Below are positions 22,513 through 31,702 of a stretch of 64,000 nucleotides of DNA, piece by piece. Source of the stretch: Desarmillaria ectypa (Eukaryota > Basidiomycota > Agaricomycetes > Agaricales > Physalacriaceae); contig JAUDYN010000004.1 of assembly GCA_030407005.1 (NCBI GenBank), positions 806,001 to 870,000 on the forward strand, read 5' to 3'. A program made the position numbers and the translations under genes. A model generated the notes under the pieces. That model had not been told where the DNA came from. It did no database searches and worked only from the letters and a program-made list of their open reading frames with translations. The number at the start of each line of letters is the position of its first letter. The first letter of the stretch is position 1.

Positions 22513-23650
22513 CTAATTACAGAATCGTGACTCCTCGTCCGTATCGTCACCATCTAGCAAGAAGCCTATACGTCCCAGCTCCGCTACCATCTTATATCGC
22601 GGCTCATGTATTCTCGCCCTGTCAAAATCAGCTATGAAGAGTCTTCCCTTATCATCTTCAAGAAGATCCCAGGACCTGATGCTGCCATAAGCAACGCCAG
22701 CTACACGAATGGATTATTTGCATGGACCTATTCCCTATTGCGCTGTTGAAGATAGAACGCAATGATGTTCAAGTACCGCACCTTTCTTCAACTTCTGTAC
22801 CTGGAGGACTGGAGTGGCACGCTAGTGCCACATCGGTGTGAGATAAGCGCACCCAGCTTCCGATTTGACGCCTCCGAAAAACCCAAAAGCACGGGGAATA
22901 TTCGGTCCATTCGATAAATGGAAATATATGCTGTATTCGTGCCGGTCTCTCTATCTGCCCACGGAAGGCAAGCTTGACTATTACCTTACGAAGACAGTGG
23001 GCTATGTTTCGAGCGCTGAAATCCACACCGAGAAACGCCACATGACTTCTCTCACTGCTTCTTGACCTATCTTCTCCAGAAGCACGAGACTCAAACATTC
23101 ATCATATCGATAAGATCTCTTCCAATTGGAGTTTTCAGCTCGTCTACGAGAACGGCAGGAGTGTAGAGTTAAATATCCCACTCTGAAGATGTAGGAGGGC
23201 CATATTCCCAGTGCTCAGTTCGGAGAGGATCGCTTGGCATGTTCTAGATCACCAAAGATTCTACAACACGGGGGAAAAAAGCCTACTGCTGGACCAACTT
23301 CTTCGCTCAGCTCTCCAAGCTTACGATGAGACTGTCGGACAGGCACCGCTTCATCTCTATCGCGCCGACATTCATGAATTTGTTTGAGTTGAATGCTTAT
23401 TCATCTCAGTGAGCGACAGATCAAGCAAGAGTGCACGATCTAGGTCACCACCTATGATTGCCAGACAAAAGCCGAAGATCTTCTCCCATCTATATCATAG
23501 GGGAATTCACTTCGAGACTCAAGTGAGTCTGACATGGGTCACAACCGGGACGACATCAAGTAGGTTGCGGAACTTGAACATGGAACAAAGTAAATCCAAC
23601 CGAAACTTTGATCGACATCGGCCCGATAGGTATATCCATCTCTAGAAAAG
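22513..23650 (-). pseudogene. Shattered third FunK1 kinase
   Basis: Reading the minus strand in switching frames recovers most of the C-terminal half of the neighbouring kinase. An EDKAIVPLRRSRR-like linker lies near 23350, NMALLHLQSGIFNS near 23190 and RYDECLSLVLLEKIGQEA near 23100. KVIVKLAF lies near 22980. The catalytic loop near 22690 reads AGVAYGSIRSWDLL, with Ser in place of the catalytic Asp, and IADFDRARI follows. The end is a stop at 22513-22515. Several frame changes and stops separate the parts, and an AYGS loop could not catalyse. It lies in the same orientation as the active gene, so it is probably a decayed tandem copy. Confidence 0.78.
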
Positions 23651-23805
23651 TGAATGAACCAGCTGTCGACGTCCGCGCACTGTCAATGAAAGTGAAGGTG
23701 TATATAAGTAGTATCCATGCACAGAAATATTACATTGCAGCAAGAAAACAGAAAAGAAAAGGGAATGTTCAAGGATACATACATCTAATAATATAGTTAG
23801 CAGCG

Positions 23806-25581
23806 CTATTTAAACTTTTCCTTGTAAATCCACGCTAAGCCGATATCGCTCTGTCCTTGGGCGACCTGCCGGGGAAGGTAAGCGGATGGAAAAGAAAAGT
23901 ACAAGAAAACGCAAGACACCCACAGCCTTCCTATACCACCTCGCCGCCTCCTTCCTGTCCTTCTTACACCCCTTCCCGTTCGCTAAGCAGAATGCCAAAT
24001 CGCTCTGAGCATCCGGGTCCCCCAACCGGGCAGCAGTTGTGTAATAGCTCTATCGCCCCCCAATGAACATCAAAAAAAATGAAAAGAAGACTAAAAACTC
24101 ACCACGGCCATCTTCTGGTCCTTGGCTATGCCCCAGCCATGGAAGAAACACTGCCCGACTTCGTATATCGCGAGGACCAGCTCGCTCTTGATTTCTTCTT
24201 TCCCGCTCATGCCTTGCTGTCGCTCGAGTTCGCCTAGGGCGAGCTCAGCCGCCTTCCTCAGCCAGCTGAACCCGGTCTTCTCATTCTTCGGGCACCCCCA
24301 CCCGTGCCGTAATGTCAGACCCCACATGAGCATGCCCACTCCGCAGCCTCCGTCGAGCGTAGCGCTCTTCTCAAAACACGAAGCGGACTCGGTCAGTCTG
24401 TTTGCTTCGTGGTGTGTTATACCCAGTTGGAGATAGTCGGCTTGGGTAGTGGGTGTGTTGGAGTTTGTGGTGGATGTCGGGGGAGGTTGGGTGGTCGGCT
24501 GGGATACGAGGTTGGGTGGCGATTGAGCTTCTGGTGGGAACTGAGGTGATGAGGGACTTGAGCTTCCGCTGTCGAGCTGGTAGAAGGAGTATGTGGAGTA
24601 TAGACTCGCTGGAGAGTCTGCGCGAACAGATGGCGGCTTACGGGGGAGAGATATTGCTTCTGGACGATGTACGGAGAGCATGTTGGGGCTAGGATAAGGA
24701 TTGGATGGCGCTGCTGGGCTATGTATTGTGTCCGTTGGGCTTGGCGAACGTGATCCTGACTGAAACAAAGGTGAACGGCAGGCATTCTGGAAATGATCTG
24801 GCGGCGCAGGGAAGTGAGACGGTAAAGTGGATCGATAGCTCGATGTAGGGGAAGAGTGAGATGAAGTTATGCTCCGCCCATTCCGTTCGAGAACTCTTCG
24901 TTTCCGGTCCTCCAGCTCAGCTGGGGACTCTTCTGAGGGGAGTGATGGACGAACAGGTCTTGAGTAATTGTTGGTCACTGCAGAGCGAAGGATGGGAGTC
25001 TTGCCTGCCGGACGAATGGGTTCGTCTGGTACTGGTGAGACGAATACGGTCGGGACAGGGGAGTCTGGGTCCGCAGCATAGGCGTCGTATACGTCATCGT
25101 CGTCGACAATGTAGTCGTTTGCCAGGTGTTTGTGAGGTGAGGTGCCATGGGATTCCCATGAGTCACGGATGGCTGGGGCAGAAGAGTAGATGCTCTCCCT
25201 GTCGTAGTAGTGATAATCGTCATGATACACCTGTGATGAGTCGCCTAAAAGATCGAGGTATGAGTTGTCGTCCTTCGATGACCTTGTCGCAGTAGAGCCG
25301 CGAGAGAAATGACTGTGAAGAAGTGGCGAAGAAGGGGTGAGATGATGCCCGGGGTGTTGCGGCTGCTGTCTTGGGAACGTCGTTAGGTGATTACCGGATC
25401 CTGAAGAATTCTGAGTAGGATAAGTGAACTGAGGATTCAATCCGGAGCTGTTCAAGGAATGAGCTAGTGGAAGCCTGATTGGTTGGGGTATATTGTGGTG
25501 TCTGCTCAGTGCTTCCAGCGGCGATGGATGCTGCAAGGAATACGACGACGAGGACTGGTACGGTCTACTCGTGGTCATCAT
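23806..25581 (-). CDS. Sel1-repeat protein with long disordered N-terminus (Nif1/Dsf2-like)
   Basis: The exons on the minus strand are 25581-24103, 24049-23924 and 23865-23806. Using the second intron restores the C-terminus VAQGQSDIGLAWIYKEKFK, whereas reading through gives an unconvincing tail. The first ~370 residues are Ser/Pro/His-rich and disordered. The remainder holds Sel1-like repeats: DYLQLGITHHEANRL, GMLMWGLTLRHGWGCPKNEK, YEVGQCFFHGWGIAKD and AQSDLAFCLANGKGCKKD. In yeasts, proteins of this layout include Nif1 and Dsf2, linked to cell-cycle or mating control. That assignment is by domain layout only. The alpha-helical Sel1 repeats act as protein-binding scaffolds. It is divergent from the F-box gene at 26.3 kb. 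Confidence 0.8.
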
Positions 25582-26280
25582 GGTTGAAAGAGTGAAATGT
25601 GAAAGGAAAGGCTTGCCAGAGAACGGCCACTTGCTGTCGAGGGAATGAAATGAAAAGAAGGTGCAATTGGTTCCATGGGCCGGTAATAAAACGTTATTGA
25701 TCGTCGTACTGAGCTACGCCCGGGTTACATAATGGTATCAAAAAACTTGGTATTGTCTAGCTTGGCCTCGACAGTCAAGAGCGGCTTATTTTCACCGATA
25801 CAACCGACAATCGCCTACATCCAAGTACAAAAGACGCCACGATGGTCATCCAGGGAGAGAAGACGAGTACCACCAGTGAAATGTTAAATAAGTATCCCCC
25901 ATGGATCTTCAGGTTCCCGAGATTTAACGTTCAACCGCTCAGGTTTATCATGTTGTGCGATATGTCGGATAAAAAGAGCCGTATCAAAGCACATCAACTG
26001 ACCTTTTGACAACCAGCGCAGCTGAGCATGACAGAGAAGAGGGAGCTGGAGCAACATAGAATAATTACTTGGCCACCTGGCGTTCAGTTAGGTACTTGAG
26101 CATTTTCAAACAGGTGCCTTAAAGAAATTGAAGCATATCTTGGTGACCTCCTCTCTGCTCGTAAGAAGAGGGACCAGTTCAGGAAGTCCTAATTGAAGGA
26201 TAGTGACACGGGAACGAACTTGGCGAACGTAAAATGGTACGATGAGGACGCCTCATTGAAAAAAATAGTACGAAGTCTCG
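25582..26280. other. Intergenic region between Sel1 gene and F-box copy A
   Basis: It carries the divergent promoters of the flanking genes. Short phrases near 25735-25925 (CAAAAAACTTGGTATTGTCT, GGATCTTCAGGTTC) recur in similar order near 27915-27970. This hints at an old local duplication; I see nothing else. Confidence 0.4.
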
Positions 26281-27178
26281 GCAGGTCGGACCGACACCTA
26301 TATCAGATTTTCAGACACCTTTTCCCTTCAACTTTCATGTCTTCCGTTTTGCCTGTAGAAATTATCGAGCTCATCTTAGCGACACTATGGAACAATTCTG
26401 ATCTGAACCTCAAGGAACGCTTTTTGTTCATGAAATCATCCCTTTATGTGTGTCAGACATGGCACCTCACCTTCCTGACCATCTCGCTTACAGACGTTCA
26501 CATCTTATCGATTCATTACTTGGATTACATCCTTCGCCTCTCATTCGAGGAGTGCACCACTGACCTTGCGATTTATCTCATCAGCCACTGTCGGTCCATT
26601 ACCATGCACCCGAGATACGTCAGGGCACATCTCCTCAAAAGCCTTCCTCATATCCGGCGAGTAACGCTTCTATACCACAACGTATCTACGTCCTTCCCTC
26701 TCATCTCCACTTGGTGTTTCAACCTGGTCTTCCCCCCAAGCATTGAGCAGCTCGACATGCTCTTCTCGTACAACACCACTGAAAAGCCCATCGATCAAGA
26801 ACCATGTCATAGATTCTACTCGAAGAATCATTATTACAGTCCAGAGCTTTACTCTCCAAACTTCCCCAATCGGTTCAGTGGCGATAAAGACTACAAGTCC
26901 AAGTTCGAAATGCCCCATATCCGTCATCTGACGATATACGGTACCAATCCTGCGATGGTCATACTTACTATTGAGCTCTTCCCTGCCCTGGAGACTTTAC
27001 AGACAGACATCGATTCTTCCGTACTCGAGGCGGGATTTGATGCTGCAAATGTTCGACCAACGGAAGGCGCTTGACAGTTGCCAGTTGTCGAACATCATTG
27101 AGAGCCTCATCGCTTCTGGGTATGATCCATTATTGTCTGTCTTATCAATATGATTAGACGACCTTTTCTGTTCAGGAG
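26281..27178 (+). repeat. Outer arm A of inverted duplication (F-box unit)
   Basis: About 900 bp are nearly identical to the reverse complement of 36753-37658, from GCAGGTCGGACCGACACCT to GTTCAGGAG. A small indel near 26300 separates the first ~20 bp. Homology fades on both outer sides. Confidence 0.9.
26337..27074 (+). CDS. F-box-like protein, copy A
   Basis: From the ATG at 26337 it encodes 245 aa. The frame is open upstream to 26193, but copy B supports the later start. The N-terminus VLPVEIIELILATLWNN, then LKERFLFMKSSLYVCQTWH, is an F-box, the Skp1-binding part of SCF ubiquitin ligases. The rest resembles the leucine-rich substrate-side regions of mushroom F-box proteins. It differs from copy B (36856-37593) at about four residues. 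Both copies stop at the same point (RPTEG + 1), while another frame stays open just beyond (ALDSCQLSNIIESLIASG). The present C-terminus may therefore reflect an older frameshift or an unrecognised intron. Confidence 0.65.
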   Translation: MSSVLPVEIIELILATLWNNSDLNLKERFLFMKSSLYVCQTWHLTFLTISLTDVHILSIHYLDYILRLSFEECTTDLAIYLISHCRSITMHPRYVRAHLLKSLPHIRRVTLLYHNVSTSFPLISTWCFNLVFPPSIEQLDMLFSYNTTEKPIDQEPCHRFYSKNHYYSPELYSPNFPNRFSGDKDYKSKFEMPHIRHLTIYGTNPAMVILTIELFPALETLQTDIDSSVLEAGFDAANVRPTEGA

Positions 27179-27225
27179 CTACGATGACTAATAAAACCTA
27201 CTTTCTTCTTTTCATCTGGGCGTAT

Positions 27226-27640
27226 TCACGCATACACCTTCATCGCAAAAGAGTTGAAGCTGATAGCAGTCGGCTCGTGCCCCTGTTCCTTCAGGGATTC
27301 AGCATCAACAAATTGCCTGTCCTTGTCAGGATTGCTTGACCGACCACCGTCGCTGCTGGCTGTATCACGATTATGAAGGCTGGCATCAGACCAAGTATCC
27401 TCATCGTGCCTCTCGTGGCTTGCCATGGTCTCCTGATTCGCCTACATGACTGCCTTCCCCACCTCTACGCCTGTAACTTGGTGGTAGTTGGGCTTGCGGA
27501 TCTATCATTCTCCTGTTGTCCTCCTTGTCCCACTACTGTTTTCTCGAGCTCCGCAGTAAACTCCGCGATTTCTATCTCCACCCCTCATGGCCACTCTTCT
27601 GGATCAAATAGCTCCATCGCCTTTTCCGTAATCTTCTCAT
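27226..27640 (-). pseudogene. 3' fragment of an HNH-type gene (arm A)
   Basis: The minus strand encodes PPSYRRRGGEGSHVGESGD and, in another frame, DASLHNRDTASSDGGRSS followed by FVDAESLKEQGHE. These match the C-terminal part of the HNH-type gene at 35182-36489 (PPSHRHRGEGDSHVCEPGG, NASLHDFSDGGLSSD, VDVELLKEQERE). The frame changes between the blocks and no HNH core is present, so this is a decayed 3' remnant. Its position beside F-box copy A mirrors the pair in arm B. Confidence 0.65.
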
Positions 27641-28553
27641 AAGGAGCACTGTTCAATCTGTGAATGTCCCGATGTCGTGATATAAAGATTTGATGTTGCC
27701 TTGCCTGACTTTTTCGTCTCTAGACAGCTGAAATGATTCCAGTGCGACTCTATCGATCTCATTACAAAGTTGATTTGGGATATGTTACAATTCGAGAGCA
27801 AGTCTATCTTCCTCCCCTCCTCCCTCATCACCCCCGAGCGTCCCGATGATGATGACGACGATGACGCCGCTATTTAATCTACTAAAGGGGAAAATCGAAA
27901 CGGGGAACTCAAAAAATGTCAAAAACTTGGTGTTTCGTCTGCCCCAGGGACCTTCAGGTTCTATCTATGTAGCAGGAATCACGGTGTCGTTTGACAGTGA
28001 GTCTAGTCCTACTACTTGATCCCCACATCCAAAAGACCTAAACGATCGTTGACTCGTTTACAGATATTACCAATGCTCTTGAGTCACTAATCCGAGCTGG
28101 CTGTGTGGAATCGATTTCAAACAGAGCATATTGATATAAACACTCGAGACGGCGATGAACACGCAATACACATAAGCAATACAAACATAACTAATTGTAT
28201 ACCATCCAGCTCGACTTGTTCCGTAATGATAGGAATGATAGGAGCGGGAGAGTGCTGAGTCACTGCGATCCCGATACCTGCAAACATTGCCGCCAAGGAT
28301 CTACTTAGCTGACGTGCATAACTGAAGATTGTATGTCTAATCTCTCCTACTTATTTACCGTGGGCTCGGAGGACCATAGAGTCCAGCAACCACCTATACA
28401 AAGCCGCCCCACGGTGTGGTGGAACTGCCGGGGCCGTATGATTGCTGTCGACGCTGTGATCACTCGACTCCCTTCATCCTCAGTATAAAGATTCAGAGCA
28501 TCTGGACGTACTATCAGCAGCCCAGATATCACCTACATTCTGCTACAATCACC
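27641..28553. other. Region without a clear gene, upstream of the GMC pseudogene
   Basis: It holds only short frames. The 5' part could continue the HNH remnant on the minus strand (near 27637-27831), but I cannot align it. The 3' part is the likely promoter region of the plus-strand GMC pseudogene. Confidence 0.4.
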
Positions 28554-30747
28554 ATGGATTATCTCAAAACCGCGCATTCTACCATTCCTTCCTTCCATCA
28601 TCGTGTTGGAAAGTTACCCATTCTCCCTGCTGTCGATGCACCCAGTACCCCTGCGAACGCTTGGGGCTTCCCCCAGCCAGGCATTCAGTCTCCTACACCT
28701 GCGTTCGCTACCGCAAGTCATTACTTTGTAGATGACCCGACCTGGAGTGTTATTCTTGGTAAGAAAATAGTTGTTTGGACAATGGTTATCCGACTCTCCG
28801 TAGATCATGGCGAGTTCGATGATGTCGTTGTCGGAAGTGGCCTTTGTGCATTGGCATACATCGACACAGCTCTCAAGATGGAGCCTAACAGGAAGATCCT
28901 TGTCCTCGAAAGAGGAGGTGAGGCGGTATTTGGTATTTGTACACGAAATCGTCGTCTTATCCTTTTATTTTCAAGGATTCTGGCTTCCTGAACACTTCCA
29001 GGTTGGCTGTTTTCTATTATCCAACTGTCACCTGTATGCTGACATTTATCACAGAATCTTCCTCTTCCTTTCAAGCTCGTTCTTGGAGGCCCTTCGGAGA
29101 CCTTTCCCTGGCAATTGAGTTCCAAAACGTTCAATAGCGAGCTCAAGGTTAGTCTAATATTTTCGTTTATATAGCCGTCTGATACCTCTAATAGTACATG
29201 CATGGATCTTGTCCCTTCTTCGGCGGGCGCAGTACTTTCTGGTCGGCTTGGTGCCCTCGTCCAACTACCGAGCTCATGCGGGGTTTCCCAAACAAGATGC
29301 TCTAAACTGCCTCAACAGAGGAATTCTGGACGGATGCCGAAGAACTCCTTCATATCACCCCCACGGACAAGCTTGACGATCCCATCTTCGCAAAACTTCA
29401 GAAAGACATCGATGAAAGGCTCGAAGCTGGTGTAAAAGCCGGAAGAATCCAAGATGCCGACTCCACAGAATCTGCTAGGCTCGCCGTGGGCATGACCACC
29501 TCCCTCTCCAAAACCATTTTCAACAGGTTCTCCACCCGCGGACCGTTGTTGAAAATATATGAACGTCAACGTCATATGGCAGATAAGAAGCAAGGCACTC
29601 CTCTTATGATTGCTATCGATACGGTAGTCGAGCGCTTTGAGGTTGACCCCGAAGATTCTGAACGCCGCGCAAACATCCTTCACACATCTCGCGGTGCCCT
29701 TTGTTTCCCTCAAGGTAAGACAAATATTATTCTTGCAAAGGCACCGTACCAGCCACTACCATCTTGATGAAATCTCTCAGAGATGACCTTAAAGATCGTG
29801 CTGGGACACGCCTCAGCGGTCACTTCCTCACTCACATTGCCGCCTGCTTCCCTATTACCGATGCGTCTGGTCAAGACGGCTTCAAGAATCATCTCGAGAT
29901 TGGAGCAACCTATGTTGCTGGCAAGGACCCCAAAACACAGCACCAACATCGCATTCAAGTCACGGCTATTCACTCACCTCATCCTGAGACGGATGCGGAA
30001 GATGCTGCAAGGTTGTGTCCCGATTATGCTGCTGCTGCCGTGGAGGCACAGTTGGCAAATTCAGAGCGTCATATCGTTTGAGGTTTGTCTTACTCTCGAT
30101 TAATGTCTCTTCAACCAACTGCGACCAAAACAAACAACTTTCAATCAGTGTGTGCGACGTTGGGAGAACTATCCGAGAAGAACCCGCATTCTTGGGTAAA
30201 GCAAAACCCGAAGAACCCAGATGTGACCACAAACATTCGTCTGCATTCGTCTGCAAGTAGATGTAGCTCAGGAGGACAAAGAGCTTTGGGGTATCATGGA
30301 CAAAGTCACGTACGTTGTTTCCACCAACTTTATGAGTACAATCCAATTGTTCATTCACAGATACGATGCAATCGAAGTCATGGCAGACGATAGGGCAGCC
30401 GATCTCGAATACTGGTATGAATCATCTGCAAGTTGGCAGAAGAACGGCCAAGAGAAGAGAATATTCATATCCCCGGCGTAGTTCACGAAAGTTCGACCCT
30501 CTACATGAGTGACGACCTGGAGATAGATAAACAAGCGTCGGTCGGCCCACGATATAACCCCAGAGGTTGCGGCAACGTTTATGTGACTGGTGGCGCACCG
30601 TTCCCTTCTTCTGGATCATGGAACCGTGAGTGGTCTTCTTCGGTATCATATTTTCGCCTCTTTACTGATCGCCTATCCTTAGCAACTCTTACCATGTGTG
30701 GATATGCTCAAGACTTGGCCAAGCAATTGGTCATGGCTTCTAGATAG
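28554..30747 (+). pseudogene. GMC-family FAD oxidoreductase, disabled
   Basis: Start MDYLKTAHSTIPSFHH at 28554; at least six introns are inferred. The FAD-binding beta-alpha-beta motif is FDDVVVGSGLCALAY. Further blocks are GFWLPEHF, LPLPFKLVLGGPSETFPWQL, GGRSTFWSAWCPRP and the C-terminal GMC blocks GVVHESSTLYMSDD and NVYVTGGAPFPSSGSWN/TLTMCGYAQDLA. An in-frame TAA at 29303-29305 and a one-base frameshift near 29740 break the ORF, and a further frame change lies near 30460. GMC enzymes oxidise alcohols or sugars using FAD; the closest subfamily cannot be fixed by eye. It lies inside arm A of the inverted duplication, and I found no counterpart in arm B, so it was inserted into or lost from one arm. 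Confidence 0.75.
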
Positions 30748-30849
30748 TCTTCGAAGAAATAACGATCGCGGTTTTGGTATGCAATGTATTCGTATGAATT
30801 CTGTTGGTTATTGGACAACTGTCAAAGTTATTATGAGACTTTTTATGCC

Positions 30850-31424
30850 ATTCTCTCGTGAATCTGTGCTTGGAAATCCTGTCACCACCTGGCGCGGTCC
30901 CATGCTGCGTGTGAGAGTCAAGGCGACGGTAGCAGCAAGGAAGGCTTCTACTCATCGAGAGAATAACCCAGAGCAATTGCACCTCCATTGACGTTGACCT
31001 GTTTGATGAATTACAAACGAAACGTTACCCAATCGGGGTTGAGAATACTTTATCACTAGCAGAAGCAAGGTCTTCGTTCAGCAAACAATGGTTGACTATG
31101 GACCACAACACGTACCTCAGAAGTTCCAATGCTCGCAGGACGTAAACACATTGAGAAGCAAAAGCCTCGTTAATCTATCGCTCAGGTCAGACAATGAACA
31201 GGCTACCTGGTGCAGATCTTACTTCATAGAGATCGACGCCGTCCTGAGTAATCCCACAGGCCATCGGAATCCATGGATACCTGAAGAGAACCCAGCGACG
31301 GCGATCGTAATGTGTTTTCCCAAAATCTTGTACCCCAATTCTTCCGCTTTCTTTCTGGTCATCATCAGCACAGCGGTGACGCCGTTATGCGGAAGCCTAT
31401 GTCCATCTACTTGCATTATTCAGT
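30850..31424 (-). pseudogene. Peroxisomal-type 3-ketoacyl-CoA thiolase remnant
   Basis: The minus strand holds, in order but in different frames, GVTAVLMMTRKKAEELGYK, KHITIAVAGF, NEAFASQCVY, and NVNGGAIALGYSL near 30980. These are hallmark segments of the C-terminal half of acyl-CoA C-acyltransferases: the NEAFA block and the NGGAIALGHPLG block, where His has become Tyr. The N-terminal half, with the nucleophilic Cys, is absent. Its 5' end abuts a copy of the HNH-gene promoter and first codons (31425-31570), so the remnant is joined to foreign sequence. Confidence 0.7.
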
Positions 31425-31570
31425 ATCGATATCCAAAAACGCACCGTGGTTCGGGTGGAAGATGGCCATTGATTAGACAAGGTTATTACGAGCGGTGAAA
31501 GGTGAACGTGGTCGAAATGAGTCAATAAATGACTAGGGGTTATATTAAGAGGATGTGATGAGGGTCGGAA
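31425..31570 (-). repeat. Inner arm A: promoter and 5' end of HNH-type gene
   Basis: In reverse complement it matches 35085-35222, including TCATTTCGACCACGTTCACC and then TTTCACCGCTCG, CAATGGCCATCTTCCA and the GGTGCnTTTnTGGA region. The reading frame is lost after a few codons, and thiolase-like sequence follows. Together with 35085-35222 it brackets the cap-binding gene within 130-240 bp on each side. Confidence 0.75.
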
Positions 31571-31702
31571 TACACTGGAATGTGAAACAATTATGAGCTT
31601 GAGAGCATCCTGTTAAGTCGGAACGAACACGCTAACAGGCGATATCATATTCATATATTATCTCAAGGCATCAGATGGGTATAAAAAAAACCCGGACAAA
31701 CC

